A DNA stretch of 64,000 bases, from the NCBI GenBank assembly GCA_964517675.1, contig CAZFEL010000001.1, positions 372,001 to 436,000 of the forward strand. The letters run 5' to 3'. The translations under genes were made by a program, and so were the position numbers. Shown here piece by piece: positions 24,849-34,124 of the stretch (the first letter of the stretch is position 1; the number at the start of each line of letters is the position of its first letter). This DNA is from Asbonarchaeum sp964517675. GTDB lineage: Archaea > Nanohalarchaeota > Nanosalinia > Nanosalinales > Nanoanaerosalinaceae. The notes beneath the pieces are model-generated. The model ran no database searches and was not told where the DNA came from. It worked only from the letters and a program-made list of their open reading frames with translations.

Positions 24849-26060
24849 TCAGTCTTCTTTGATGACTCCGTAACCGATGAGGCGCCATCGTGTGCCGATA
24901 CGACGAGAGATAGAAACTCGTTCGCCGACCTCTGCGCATACAGGACGCTTAAGCTGTATCTTGACGGTATCTCCGGCCTGTGTGACTGATCCAGATGTCT
25001 TCGCGGTGCCGACGTTGAGGAGCAGAGGTTCTTTCTGCTTGATGTTCTCGATCTCTCGTTCCTCCTCGCTGCCGACGACCCTGTCCATCAGGGTGACGTC
25101 CATGGCCAGGGTCTCCCGGACGTCCGGGAGGTCGCCTTTCCGACCGAGGACGTTGCCGGCGAGGTTGTCCGACTTGGTCATGGCGGGGTCGAGGTTGGTC
25201 TCGATACCGAGCAGCCCGCCAGGCGAACCCGTCTCGACCTGTCGGTCGCCCTGGATGATGCTCCTGACGGTGGTGGTGACCGTCTCCCATTCATCGTCCG
25301 TGTTGACCCCTGGGCGGAGCTCGATCTCTGCTCCTTCCTCGAGCTCGCCTTTGACGAGGCTCCCGCCGACGACACCGCCTTTGAGGTCGTCTGCCTCTGT
25401 GCCTGGCTTGTTGATGTCGAAGCTCCGTGCGACGAGCATCTTGGGGTCTGCCTCGTGGTCGCGTTCTGGCGTCTGGATCTCGTCCTCGATCGTCTCGATG
25501 ACGCGGTCGATGTTGACCTCGTGCTGGGCGGAGATCGGGATGATCGGGGCGTCCTCTGCGACGGTGCCCTTGATGAAGTCTTTGATCTGGTCGTAGTTGT
25601 CCGTTGCCTCCTCCTCGGAGACGAGGTCGATCTTGTTCTGGACGATGACGATGTTATCGATACCGACGATGTCCAGTGCCTCGAGGTGCTCCCGTGTCTG
25701 GGGCTGGGGGCAGTCCTCGGTGGCCGAGACGAGAAGCAAAGCACCGTCCATGATGCTGGCCCCGGAGAGTACGTTCGCCATCAGGGTCTCGTGTCCCGGT
25801 GCATCGACCAGCGAGACCGCACGGAGGAACTCCGTCTCACCGCCGCAGTCGCATTCCTCCGTGACGGTGTAGGAATCACAGTCCGGACACTGTCGGAGGA
25901 CGACGTCCGCGTACCCGAGTCGTATGGTTATACCTCTTTTGAGCTCTTCCGAGTGCTCGTCGGTCCATTTACCGGAGAGAGCTCGTGTCAGTGTGGTCTT
26001 GCCGTGATCGACGTGCCCGACAAGTCCGATGTTGACCTCGGGTATTGGTGCGTCGTCCAT
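24849..26060 (-). CDS. eif2g: Translation initiation factor aIF2 subunit gamma
   Basis: 403 aa. G1 is GLVGHVDHGKTTL, G3 VDAPGHETL, G4 QNKIDLV. The zinc knuckle is CPDCDSYTVTEECDCGG. The C-terminal beta domains end RRIGTRWRLIGYGVIKED. This GTPase carries initiator Met-tRNA to the ribosome. aIF2 alpha lies at 52979. The ATG at 26060 fits the family; it follows eS6, the usual archaeal neighbour. Confidence 0.96.
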   Translation of the reverse strand: MDDAPIPEVNIGLVGHVDHGKTTLTRALSGKWTDEHSEELKRGITIRLGYADVVLRQCPDCDSYTVTEECDCGGETEFLRAVSLVDAPGHETLMANVLSGASIMDGALLLVSATEDCPQPQTREHLEALDIVGIDNIVIVQNKIDLVSEEEATDNYDQIKDFIKGTVAEDAPIIPISAQHEVNIDRVIETIEDEIQTPERDHEADPKMLVARSFDINKPGTEADDLKGGVVGGSLVKGELEEGAEIELRPGVNTDDEWETVTTTVRSIIQGDRQVETGSPGGLLGIETNLDPAMTKSDNLAGNVLGRKGDLPDVRETLAMDVTLMDRVVGSEEEREIENIKQKEPLLLNVGTAKTSGSVTQAGDTVKIQLKRPVCAEVGERVSISRRIGTRWRLIGYGVIKED

Positions 26061-26068
26061 GGTGGAAC

Positions 26069-26464
26069 TCACTCGTCGTCCTCCGCTTGTTCGTCGTTGC
26101 CGTGGAGAAGTGTGTCGATGTCTTTGTCGCCTGCCTCGAGGACGCCACAGTTGAGCTGTGCGATGTCTTCAGCGACGGTGTTGCCGCGGAGGGATTTCCG
26201 CTGGCGCTCACCTTTCTCGAGCCCGTTGACACCGAGCCCACCGTCGATCAGGATCTTCTTCCGACCGGTCCCCTGGAGCTGCTGTTTCATCGGGAAGCCG
26301 TCCTCGTCGCTGCCGCCGGTGATCTTGAGCTTGTATCCATCAAGACCGACTGCGGACCCGTCGAAGGTATCGCCGACGCTGAGGCCTTCTACGGCGTTCT
26401 GCTGTTCATCGTCTAGTTCGAAAGAATGTGTCGTGCCGTCAGTTGCGCCTACTACAATTTGCAT
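26069..26464 (-). CDS. rps6e: Ribosomal protein eS6
   Basis: 131 aa. Motifs: VGDTFDGSAVGLDGYKLKITGGSDEDGFPM and the RKSLRGNTV segment of eS6. The acidic tail (HGNDEQAEDDE) suits high salt. It precedes aIF2 gamma. Confidence 0.95.
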   Translation of the reverse strand: MQIVVGATDGTTHSFELDDEQQNAVEGLSVGDTFDGSAVGLDGYKLKITGGSDEDGFPMKQQLQGTGRKKILIDGGLGVNGLEKGERQRKSLRGNTVAEDIAQLNCGVLEAGDKDIDTLLHGNDEQAEDDE

Positions 26465-26590
26465 CGTGTATCACCTGGCTCAGTACTCGTTGCCTTTCCC
26501 GGAGCACAGGGGGACTGTCGGGTCCAATATTTAAAAGGTTGCTCGCATGCGGCCACAGATTAAAGTACGACGCCCACTCATGATGGGTGT

Positions 26591-27445
26591 ATGGCGCTTG
26601 TCGGTGAGTATCTCGATCAGGCATGGGCGGCGATGGTTGCGTTCCTGGAGGTCGAAGGGCTGCCCCAGGCTGAGATCGTCTCGATCATCGTCATCCTGGT
26701 CGTCGGGCTGATCGGCGGCCATATCGCCTCTGAGGTCATCCGGCGCATTCTGAAAAAGACGGCCCTCGATGATCTCGCCGTCAAGGCCAACGTTCAGTCG
26801 CTGCTCCGGCACCTGGATTACTCGGGGACGCTGTCGGACCTGATTGGGGCGATCATCCGGTACTCGATCTATCTCCTCGTCGTCGTTGCGATATTCAACC
26901 TGCTCGGGGTGGAGTTCCTCCTCGGGTACGCGGACGTCGTTGTCGGGTTCGCGCCACGCGTGGTGGTGGCCCTGGTCGTCGTGGTCCTCGGGTTCATCGT
27001 CTCCGATCACCTCCAGAACATCACGGTGACGTTCTTCCGGGCTGGGCCGATGTCCTCGATGGTGGATGAGGCAGAGGCCGCGTACCCGGCCTACCGCATC
27101 GTCGGCCAGTTCGTCAAACTGATCGGGTACCTGGCGAGTCTTCTGGCTGCCCTGGCGGTTCTTGGGGTCGACAGGCTCGCTATAACGTTGATGATGGGTG
27201 TCTTCAGCATCGGGGTCGTGGCACTGTTCATCCTCGCGTCGTGGGGAGTCATGAAGAACGTCGCGGTCTCGATCTACTTCCAGATGTCGAAGACGTTCGC
27301 CGCTGGTGAGTGGATATCGGTCGATGGGTATGAGGGCGAGATCAAACACATCACTCCGCTGTACGTCAAGATCGAGGACAAGGATGGGGCCAACTACGTG
27401 CCCAACACGCACTTCTTAAACCACGTCATCGAGCATGAGACCTAG
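26591..27445 (+). CDS. MscS-family mechanosensitive channel
   Basis: 284 aa with about five membrane segments. The C-terminal FAAGEWISVDGYEGEIKHITPLYVKIEDKDGANYVPN is the MscS beta domain. The pore helix (GVMKNVAVSIYFQMSK) is unusually polar. TrkH follows after 5 bp, so osmotic release and potassium uptake are encoded together. Confidence 0.82.
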   Translation: MALVGEYLDQAWAAMVAFLEVEGLPQAEIVSIIVILVVGLIGGHIASEVIRRILKKTALDDLAVKANVQSLLRHLDYSGTLSDLIGAIIRYSIYLLVVVAIFNLLGVEFLLGYADVVVGFAPRVVVALVVVVLGFIVSDHLQNITVTFFRAGPMSSMVDEAEAAYPAYRIVGQFVKLIGYLASLLAALAVLGVDRLAITLMMGVFSIGVVALFILASWGVMKNVAVSIYFQMSKTFAAGEWISVDGYEGEIKHITPLYVKIEDKDGANYVPNTHFLNHVIEHET

Positions 27446-27450
27446 GTAGC

Positions 27451-28896
27451 ATGGACCGGGTCATCTCCTACTATGTCGGCCTCTTCCTGAGGGTCTTTTC
27501 CGTCCTGCTGCTGGTGCCGGTCGCTGTCGGGAAGGTCTTTGGTGAGAGCTTTGTCCAGCTGGAGAGTTTCATCTTTGCATCGTTTTTCTCAATCGTGCTT
27601 GGGTACCTGCTCGGGCATGTCGGTGAGCAGCGGAAGCCTGATGCGATCGAGGGGATGATCGCTGCGACGATCGGGTGGGTCATCGCTGTCGGGCTGGGGG
27701 CGTACCCGTTCATGTCGATCCTCGGCTGGGGGTTCCCGTCGGCGTTTTTCGAGGCGATGAGCGGGTTCTCGACGACAGGCATATCGGTGATGGTCTCGTT
27801 CGAGGGGGTCCAGACCTCGCTCCTGTTCTGGCGGACGTTCATGCAGTGGGTCGGCGGACTGGGTATCCTGACGTTTTTCGTCGCTGTCGTGGTCGAAGCA
27901 GGCGGTGCCGCGACGTCCCTGCTGTCGGCTGAGGGGAACAAGACGGACTCAGGCTCGATCAGGCCGTCGGTGTTCACGGCGATCAAGACGCTGTGGTACA
28001 TCTATATCACCTTCACGCTGCTGGAAACGGTCCTGCTGTACCTGCTGGAGATGTCGTTCTTCGATGCGTTCATGTACTCGATGGCGACGATGCCGACGGG
28101 AGGCCTCTCCCACACAGCAGGCGGGATAGCCGGCTTTGACTCGCTCGCGATCGAGGCGGTGGTGTTTGTGTTCATGCTAGCCGGTGGGACGAACTTCCTG
28201 CTGCTGTACCGGCTGATGCAGGGCAACATCAAGGCGCTGGTCACGGACTACGAGTTCAAGCTGTACATCAAGATTATGGCCTTTGCCGCGATCATCATCG
28301 CCGGTGATCTCGTCCTCAACACCGGGATGGGTCTCGTTGAGACGATCAGGATGACAGTGTTCCAGACGGTCTCGGTCACCTCCTCAACGGGCTTCGAGAC
28401 GATGTCAGTCAATGGATTCCCAGAGATCTCGAAGGTGGTGTTCATGCTTCTGATGTTCGTTGGTGGCTGTCTCGGATCGACGACAGGCGGTATCAAGATG
28501 TTCAGGATCGGTGTCATGTTCAAGATCGTTGTCCGGGAGATCAAGGGCTTTTCGATGCCATCGAGTGCTCTCAACCATGTCATGGCCCACGGGAAGCGGT
28601 TGAAGGAGGATGATCTGATGCGGATCGTCGCGATCTTTTTCACGTGGCTGGTCGTCATCTTGGGCGTCGGGATGGTCGTGCTGGCCACGACGGATCTGTC
28701 GATCATCCAAGGCATCCAGGCGGTGGTCTCGGCTGCGGGCACGATGGGGCCGCTTTTCATGACACAGGCCGAGATCGCTGCCCTGCCGGGGGTCGCGAAG
28801 CTGGCGCTGTCCCTGGCGATGCTGGCGGGCCGCCTGGAGATGCTGCCGGTGCTGGTCCTGCTCAATGTCGAGGTCGTCAAGCGGGTCAAGGGCTAG
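27451..28896 (+). CDS. trkH: Trk potassium transporter, membrane subunit TrkH
   Basis: 481 aa. Four pore loops each keep the filter Gly: MSGFSTTGISV, MPTGGLSHTAGG, SVTSSTGFETM and SAAGTMGPLF. LFMLLMFVGGCLGSTTGGIKMFR-like sequence matches the gating loop region. It imports K+ and would support a salt-in strategy. TrkA follows. Confidence 0.93.
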   Translation: MDRVISYYVGLFLRVFSVLLLVPVAVGKVFGESFVQLESFIFASFFSIVLGYLLGHVGEQRKPDAIEGMIAATIGWVIAVGLGAYPFMSILGWGFPSAFFEAMSGFSTTGISVMVSFEGVQTSLLFWRTFMQWVGGLGILTFFVAVVVEAGGAATSLLSAEGNKTDSGSIRPSVFTAIKTLWYIYITFTLLETVLLYLLEMSFFDAFMYSMATMPTGGLSHTAGGIAGFDSLAIEAVVFVFMLAGGTNFLLLYRLMQGNIKALVTDYEFKLYIKIMAFAAIIIAGDLVLNTGMGLVETIRMTVFQTVSVTSSTGFETMSVNGFPEISKVVFMLLMFVGGCLGSTTGGIKMFRIGVMFKIVVREIKGFSMPSSALNHVMAHGKRLKEDDLMRIVAIFFTWLVVILGVGMVVLATTDLSIIQGIQAVVSAAGTMGPLFMTQAEIAALPGVAKLALSLAMLAGRLEMLPVLVLLNVEVVKRVKG

Positions 28897-28939
28897 GACC
28901 GGTACTCGTTTAAGGCAGGCCGGCTAATAGGCGGGTGGA

Positions 28940-29596
28940 ATGTACATTATCGTCATCGGTATCAACACGATCTCTCGCCGGATGATCGATGATCTCGCGA
29001 AGAACCACGATCTTGTGGTGGTGGACGCGGACGAGACCAAGGCCGAGCGTGTCTACTCCTCGACCGGTGCGACGGTCATCACCGGCAAGCCGTCCCAGCT
29101 CTCCGTGCTGGAGGATGCGGGCATCTCGAAGGCGGATGTCCTTGTGACGACACTGGAGGATGCGAACGAGAACATGATCATCTCGATGCTGGGGAAGAAA
29201 TACGGTGTCCCGAAGATCGTGGCCCGGGTCGAGAACCCGGATTATATGGACGTCTACAACATGCTCGAGGTCAACACGATCGAGTACACAGACATCGTCT
29301 ATGCGGAGTTCATGTCGGTTATCGAGCACCCTGCTATACGGAAGATCGCCAACGTCGGGAAGGAACGGGAGATACTGGAGATCATCGTCGGTGAGGGATC
29401 GCGGCTCGCGAACCTGCGGATCGATGAGGCTAGGAAGCTCAAGAAGTTCCCCTCGGAGAAGGTCGAGTTCGCTGCGGTCCTGCGGGACGATGACGTCCAC
29501 GATCCAGATGACACGTTCCGGCTGAAAAACGGTGATTCGATCATCGTCATCATCGACCCGACCGCAAAGAAGGCGCTCAATAATGTTCTTGGCTAG
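28940..29596 (+). CDS. trkA: Trk potassium transporter, regulatory subunit TrkA
   Basis: 218 aa: one RCK-N and one RCK-C domain. The start MYIIVIGINTISRRMIDDL occupies the place of the nucleotide loop, but GINTIS replaces GxGxxG. VVVDADETKAERV keeps the acidic residue that binds ribose. RCK-C follows (EREILEIIVGEGSRLANL). GGCGGGTGGA is the ribosome site. It shares a coupled fate with trkH 43 bp upstream. Confidence 0.9.
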   Translation: MYIIVIGINTISRRMIDDLAKNHDLVVVDADETKAERVYSSTGATVITGKPSQLSVLEDAGISKADVLVTTLEDANENMIISMLGKKYGVPKIVARVENPDYMDVYNMLEVNTIEYTDIVYAEFMSVIEHPAIRKIANVGKEREILEIIVGEGSRLANLRIDEARKLKKFPSEKVEFAAVLRDDDVHDPDDTFRLKNGDSIIVIIDPTAKKALNNVLG

Positions 29597-29763
29597 ACGA
29601 TCTGGGAGCCGATGACACCGATCAACGCGAGCAGACCGCCGAGGACGATCTGCTCTGGACTGATGGTGATGACCTCCGGCATGCTGTACCATTCGGTCGC
29701 TTTGACGAACACGATGGCGAACAGGGCGATGACGCTGCCGGCCATCGCGTGGAACGCTGACAT
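29593..29763 (-). CDS. Small membrane protein
   Basis: 56 aa with two hydrophobic segments: AGSVIALFAIVFVKA and VLGGLLALIGVIGSQIV. The stop overlaps the trkA stop on the other strand. GATATTAAAG lies about 27 bp upstream, so the transcript is leaderless. Function unknown. Confidence 0.55.
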   Translation of the reverse strand: MSAFHAMAGSVIALFAIVFVKATEWYSMPEVITISPEQIVLGGLLALIGVIGSQIV

Positions 29764-29787
29764 ACTCCCTACCCTCCCGGCGATGCT

Positions 29788-29966
29788 TTAATATCCTTCC
29801 CGGCCCTGGCCGAGGGTCTTCTGGACGATCGTCTCAATCTCTTTGATACCGTGGACGCTCATGTCGTACCGCTGTCGGGTGATGTTGTCCAGGTGGATGG
29901 TCCTGCGAGGATGAATCCGATCATGAGGACGATGAGATGCGTGATGATCAGGGTCCTATGTCTCAT
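29788..29966 (-). pseudogene. Small membrane-anchored protein, apparently frameshifted
   Basis: The ATG at 29966 is 1 nt after the aIF5B stop and opens a 35-codon frame: one membrane segment, then a TGA at 29861-29859. That TGA overlaps an ATG at 29862 for a 24-codon frame (MSVHGIKEIETIVQKTLGQG). The second frame stays open upstream of its ATG (HLDNITRQRYD) and reads like natural protein. I infer one small gene, anchor plus helix, broken by a frameshift or a sequencing error, or two coupled peptides. Confidence 0.4.
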
Positions 29967-29967
29967 G

Positions 29968-31755
29968 CTAGCCCAGCTTCCACCTTGGATCGTTCTGGTC
30001 TTTGATCTCGACGATGGTCTCTAAGACATTGAGCTCGTCCCGGGAGACGTGTTCTTCGAGTTCCTGGAGGACCTTGTAGTCCTGGGAGGAGAGGTTGGTG
30101 AGGAAGGTCTCGCCTTCCTCGACCTGCCGGCCGACCTGGACGTCGGTGAGCGAGAGGGCGACCTCGTCGCCTTTCGTCGCAAGGTCGATCGATTCCCCGT
30201 CCTCCTGGACGGCCTTGATCGTCCCGAGGACCTCTCCGTCCTCCGTCATGAACGAGGAGCCGGGTGAGACAGCACCGTCGAGGATCTCGACACCGACGAC
30301 GGCGGGCTTGGAGGACCGGAAGACGTGATCCGGCATGATCCGGAACCGGCCGGGCCGGGAGATCGAGGACAGGGCCTTCTCCCGCTGTCTCCGCTCGATC
30401 TCCTGCCGCCAGCCGTTGTACCGGTCGACGAGCTCATAGATGATATCTGAGGTGAAGACCTTGACATCGTCCGTGCGTTTCAGCATCTCCTCCGTCGAGG
30501 CGGTTGGTGCCGTGTTGAACCCGAAAACGACCTTGTGCTCCGGGTCCGAGCCCTCCAGTTCGAGGACGTCCTGTTTGGTGATGCGACCGACCTCTGCCTT
30601 CGCTATCGGGATATCCTCCTCGGCGAAGGTCTTCGAGACCGCCTCCAGGGAGCCCAGCGAGTCTGCCTTCACGACGACGCCCTCGGGGTAGGTCCGGATG
30701 TCGAACTCGTCCAGCTCCTTCCGGACGGCCTCTTTCGCGGCCTCGAGTGCCTCCTCGTCGCCCGAACGAACGGTCCTGACCGGTGCCCCGGCCATGACGT
30801 CGTCGAGGTCCTGGGCGGCGATCTTGACGCCGGAGGCGGGTGCGACCTCCTCGAGCTTGTCGAAGTCCTTCTCCCGGCGCATCTCGGTGAGGGGTCTGGT
30901 CTTGAGTATGGCCTTGATATCGCGGGTGATGACGCCGTTTTTCCCGCCGACGACGAGTGTGTCGTCTTTCTTCATGATGCCGTCATAGAGGATGACATCG
31001 ATCGTGGTGCCGAATCCTTTGACCTCGTTGACCTCGAGGACGGTGCCCTGTCCGGTGCCGCCTTTGACCTCGAGATTCTCATCGAGGTACCGCTGGGAGA
31101 GGCCTGCCATGACCATCATCAGGTCGGGGAGACCCTCGCCGGTCTCTGCGGAGATCGGGACGACGGCGACTTTCTTCTGGAAGTCATCGACCCGATCGTA
31201 CCGCTCGCAGGTGATGTCCATGTCGTGGAGCTCACCCATGATCTCGTATATCGTCTCGTCGAGTTCCTTCTGGAGCTTGTCCCGCTGTTCCTGGATGTTC
31301 TGTGCCCAGCAGCCATCCTCTTCTGTCTGCCAGCCGGGGAGGGTGTCGATCTTGTTGAGCGCGATGATGAACGGGGTTCCGGATTCTTTGAGTATCTCGA
31401 TAGCCTCCTCTGTCTGGGGCTGGAGGCCGTCCTGGACATCGATGACGAGGATGGCGATGTCGGACAGCGAGCCGCCGCGCTTCCGCAGGGAGGTAAAGGC
31501 GGCGTGACCGGGCGTGTCGATGAACAGCAGCCCCGGGATCGTCAGGTCGGTCTCGAGCTGGCCGAGCAGCCCGCCACAGATATCCTCGATGGTGTCGATC
31601 GGCACCTCGGTGGCCCCGATCATCTGTGTGATGCTGCCTGCTTCCTTCTGGACGACTGTAGACTGTCGTATGTGATCGAGAAGCGTTGTCTTGCCCGAGT
31701 CGACGTGTCCGAGGACGGAGACGATGGGCTGCCGGAGTTTTCTGTCCGCTGCCAT
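29968..31755 (-). CDS. infB: Translation initiation factor aIF5B
   Basis: 595 aa. G1 is VLGHVDSGKTTLLDHI, G3 DTPGHAAF, G4 ALNKIDTLPG. Domains II-IV follow: VVKADSLGSLEAVSKTF, FGFNTAPT, and RPGRFRIMPDHVFRSSKPAVVGVEI. It helps subunit joining. Downstream a tiny ORF starts 1 nt after the stop. Divergent from the DNPH1-like gene. Confidence 0.96.
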   Translation of the reverse strand: MAADRKLRQPIVSVLGHVDSGKTTLLDHIRQSTVVQKEAGSITQMIGATEVPIDTIEDICGGLLGQLETDLTIPGLLFIDTPGHAAFTSLRKRGGSLSDIAILVIDVQDGLQPQTEEAIEILKESGTPFIIALNKIDTLPGWQTEEDGCWAQNIQEQRDKLQKELDETIYEIMGELHDMDITCERYDRVDDFQKKVAVVPISAETGEGLPDLMMVMAGLSQRYLDENLEVKGGTGQGTVLEVNEVKGFGTTIDVILYDGIMKKDDTLVVGGKNGVITRDIKAILKTRPLTEMRREKDFDKLEEVAPASGVKIAAQDLDDVMAGAPVRTVRSGDEEALEAAKEAVRKELDEFDIRTYPEGVVVKADSLGSLEAVSKTFAEEDIPIAKAEVGRITKQDVLELEGSDPEHKVVFGFNTAPTASTEEMLKRTDDVKVFTSDIIYELVDRYNGWRQEIERRQREKALSSISRPGRFRIMPDHVFRSSKPAVVGVEILDGAVSPGSSFMTEDGEVLGTIKAVQEDGESIDLATKGDEVALSLTDVQVGRQVEEGETFLTNLSSQDYKVLQELEEHVSRDELNVLETIVEIKDQNDPRWKLG

Positions 31756-31842
31756 TGTTTCTCACCGGGAGAACCGGTCCGAGACCGGCTGGTCACATGA
31801 CATCGACAGAACTTTTTAAAGGTTGGTCGGGATGACCGATCC

Positions 31843-32259
31843 ATGCATATCTATTTCGCAGGATCGATCCGTGGCGGCCGAGATGATGCTGAGCTGTACG
31901 CTGAGCTGGTGGAGGAACTTCAGGAGTATGGCACCGTCCTGACCGAACACGTCGGCGATGAGGATCTCTCTGATAAGGGCCAGGAGGAGGCGAGCGATCG
32001 TGCGATCTACGAGAAAGATGTCGACTGGCTCCAGCAGGCCGATGTCATCATCGCGGAGGTCACCACGCCCAGTCTCGGTGTGGGCTATGAGCTCGGCCGG
32101 GCGGAGGCCGCCGGGACCGATGTCCTGTGCCTGTTCCGGGAGGATGCGGATGTGATGCTGTCCGCGATGATTTCGGGCAACCCTGCCATGCCGGTGGTGC
32201 GGTACACGGACGTGGAGGGGGCGAAAGCGGGCATCCGGTCGTTCCTCGAGCAGCGGTGA
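31843..32259 (+). CDS. 2'-deoxynucleoside 5'-phosphate N-hydrolase (DNPH1/Rcl-like)
   Basis: 138 aa. YFAGSIRGGRDDAELY, TVLTEHVGDE, DVDWLQQADVIIAEVTTPSLGVGYELGRA and CLFRED closely match animal DNPH1. The Glu in GVGYELGRA is the catalytic residue. It splits deoxynucleoside monophosphates into base and deoxyribose phosphate, cleansing the nucleotide pool. TTTTTAAAGG is 28 bp upstream. Confidence 0.9.
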   Translation: MHIYFAGSIRGGRDDAELYAELVEELQEYGTVLTEHVGDEDLSDKGQEEASDRAIYEKDVDWLQQADVIIAEVTTPSLGVGYELGRAEAAGTDVLCLFREDADVMLSAMISGNPAMPVVRYTDVEGAKAGIRSFLEQR

Positions 32260-32438
32260 GGACCTGTCCGTAACCGATAAAAATCCTGATGTCAAGTACG
32301 GGACGGAGAACACCCGATAACCACACACCACGAGTTGAAAGGCTTGATGGGATCACACGACGCTGATATACGGTCTTGTGGATCCGAGGCGCTCCAAACC
32401 TCCTACGATACCGTCTTCCGGAGCTTGAATCCGCGGAC

Positions 32439-32579
32439 ATGGTAGCATGTCCTGACTGCGGTGGCTGGGACGTCACCGAGTATGCTACTGGCGAATACCG
32501 GTGCCTGGAATGCGGTGTGACGTTCCAGCGCGAGACCTGGTCGGGCCGTCGGTCCGAAGGACCGGAGATGCCGACCTGA
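32439..32579 (+). CDS. Small zinc-ribbon protein
   Basis: 46 aa: CPDCGGWDVTEYATGEYRCLECG is a Cys4 ribbon like that of TFB. The start chosen is the ATG before the ribbon (MVACPDCG). The 179 bases before it (32260-32438) hold no convincing gene or RNA. Confidence 0.55.
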   Translation: MVACPDCGGWDVTEYATGEYRCLECGVTFQRETWSGRRSEGPEMPT

Positions 32580-32638
32580 CCCCGGTTCTGCCGATTTCTT
32601 CCGGGATATTTAATAAGTGCGGCAGGCAATAATCAGGC

Positions 32639-32998
32639 ATGAAATTCCTCAAGCGACTGCTTGGTCTTGGCGGCAAGGATGACAAACAGGAGAAGGATTC
32701 GTTCTCGTGCGGTACGTGTGGTGGGGACTTCGAGACGGAGGCGGAGCTGAAGATCCACAAGCACAAGCACAAGAACGAGGAGAAGGGCACAAAGAAGGAT
32801 ACAAAGGACACGACGTCCTCCTCGAAGACCACGAAAACCAAGGTCGATTACGAGGAACTCGCGACCCACACGATCAAGGAGATCAAGGCCAGGGTCAAGG
32901 ACATGGACGATGTGAACTACGAGAAGCTGCTGAAGGCTGAGGAGGATAACAAGGACCGCAAGACGATGAAGTCCTGGCTTAAGGACCGGATGGAGTGA
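32639..32998 (+). CDS. C2H2 zinc-finger protein with Lys-rich linker
   Basis: 119 aa. FSCGTCGGDFETEAELKIHKHKH is a classical C2H2 finger (CxxC...HxxxH). It follows a basic amphipathic start (MKFLKRLLGLGGKDD) and precedes a Lys/Thr-rich linker and a helical C-terminus (KLLKAEEDNKDRKTMKSWLKDRME). TTTAATAAG is about 28 bp upstream. Nucleic-acid binding is likely. Confidence 0.7.
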   Translation: MKFLKRLLGLGGKDDKQEKDSFSCGTCGGDFETEAELKIHKHKHKNEEKGTKKDTKDTTSSSKTTKTKVDYEELATHTIKEIKARVKDMDDVNYEKLLKAEEDNKDRKTMKSWLKDRME

Positions 32999-33682
32999 TC
33001 ATCCGTCCAGGAGGTCGGTCAGATCCTCGATACGCCAGACGTCGCCATCGATGCTGGTCTCGTCCAGCTCCCAGCTCCCGCCGGCGACGTGGACGGCGTT
33101 GACACCGGCCTCCTGTGCGGCCTTCACATCACTGCGCTCGGAGTTGCCGATGTGGTAGATCTCCTCCGGTCGGTGTCCTGTTTCTTCCACGATCGATCGC
33201 AGTTCGTCTGCCTTCTCATCGACGATCCGGCAGTCATCGAACCAGATATCCAGATCGAGACCGTCGATCTTGCGCTGCTGGATTGCCGGGTCGCCTGCGG
33301 TCAGGAGGATGAGGCCGTCTGCTTCCTCGCTGAGTTTCTCAAGGACCGCTTTGGCACCATCGACCAGGCCCTGGTGGCTGTAGTACTCGGTGTCACCGAA
33401 GACGCTGCGCCCGATCTCGTAGGCGATCCCTTCCTCGAACCGCTCAGGGTCCTCGACCGTCTCCAGGTAGGTCTGCTGGCAGGCCTCGGGAAATCTGTGC
33501 CGCGAGAGGCCGTATTCCGAGAAGAGATCGGAGCTTTTCGATGCCTGGGCGTCGATACCGTCCTCCCTGGGGACGTTGTTGCTGTCCTCGAGCCAGGCCG
33601 CGAAAGCGTACCGCGTGGCGTCGTATTCTTCCTTCTGGGTGTACCGGAGGGTGTCATCGAGGTCGACGGTGTACACGACCAT
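32999..33682 (-). CDS. HAD-family phosphatase
   Basis: 227 aa. Motif I is YTVDLDDTLRYT; motif II LLTAGD; motif III the Lys in IVDEKADEL; motif IV GNSERSDVKAAQEAG. A helical cap lies between. Small-molecule phosphatase, substrate unknown. Near-contiguous with the C2H2 gene on the opposite strand. Confidence 0.85.
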   Translation of the reverse strand: MVVYTVDLDDTLRYTQKEEYDATRYAFAAWLEDSNNVPREDGIDAQASKSSDLFSEYGLSRHRFPEACQQTYLETVEDPERFEEGIAYEIGRSVFGDTEYYSHQGLVDGAKAVLEKLSEEADGLILLTAGDPAIQQRKIDGLDLDIWFDDCRIVDEKADELRSIVEETGHRPEEIYHIGNSERSDVKAAQEAGVNAVHVAGGSWELDETSIDGDVWRIEDLTDLLDG

Positions 33683-33734
33683 GGGCCTGGGTCGGTCCTG
33701 GACACTTTTGTACGCTGGGGCCGTGGAAGGAGAA

Positions 33735-34106
33735 AGGAGTGAGGCGCCCGGCTGGGTCTGTGGCCTCCCCCGAGTACAGCATCCCCGCGCCGGGCACAGT
33801 ATGGCCGCAATTGGGTTTCACATTGGTGTCACCTCATCGCTGCCTGCTGGGGTCGAACCAGCTTCTCCCTGTTATGTATTCCAGGGCAGCGGTGCCGCGG
33901 ACCCATGGCCAGCCCGTCCACCGTGGCAGCGAGAACGAGGTTTCGACCGCCCTCCGCCCGCGTCCGGTGAGATCCGGGTCGCGGTCTCGGGCGGGCTACT
34001 CGGTCAGTATGGTGTATAGGATATTGGCCATACCAGCATCTGACCAGGTAACGGTTTTCTGTGACCTCCGACTCGCTGGTGTGGCTCTCATGGCTTATCG
34101 CCTACC
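33735..34106 (-). ncRNA. Structured noncoding RNA candidate with a tRNA-like module
   Basis: No natural ORF exists between 33683 and 34170. On the minus strand a TATA element (ATATTTATAAAG, 34125-34136) predicts a start near 34106; T-rich sequence follows near 33727-33745. GTATGGCC (34033-34026) is complementary to GGCCATAC (33806-33799), a perfect 8-bp helix over about 220 nt. Within lie CCGCCCG/CGGGCGG and CCGG hairpins. At 33891-33838, CGCTGCC/GGCAGCG forms an acceptor-like stem beside a perfect T-arm GCTGG-TTCGACC-CCAGC. It may be RNase P RNA, but its universal 5' motif GAGGAAAGTCC is absent. Confidence 0.4.
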
Positions 34107-34124
34107 AACGTAATATCTCTCTTT

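Noticed and set aside
32283..32400. Box C/D sRNA
   Set aside because: TGATG- and CTGA-like boxes occur but spacing and C'/D' boxes are not convincing.
33838..33891. Ordinary tRNA gene
   Set aside because: Acceptor and T-arm are present, but no D-arm and no normal anticodon loop; kept as a tRNA-like module.
33541..34113. Plus-strand ORFs of 147 and 190 codons in the noncoding locus
   Set aside because: Arg/Gly/Pro-rich, no domain, no promoter; better explained as GC-rich RNA gene.
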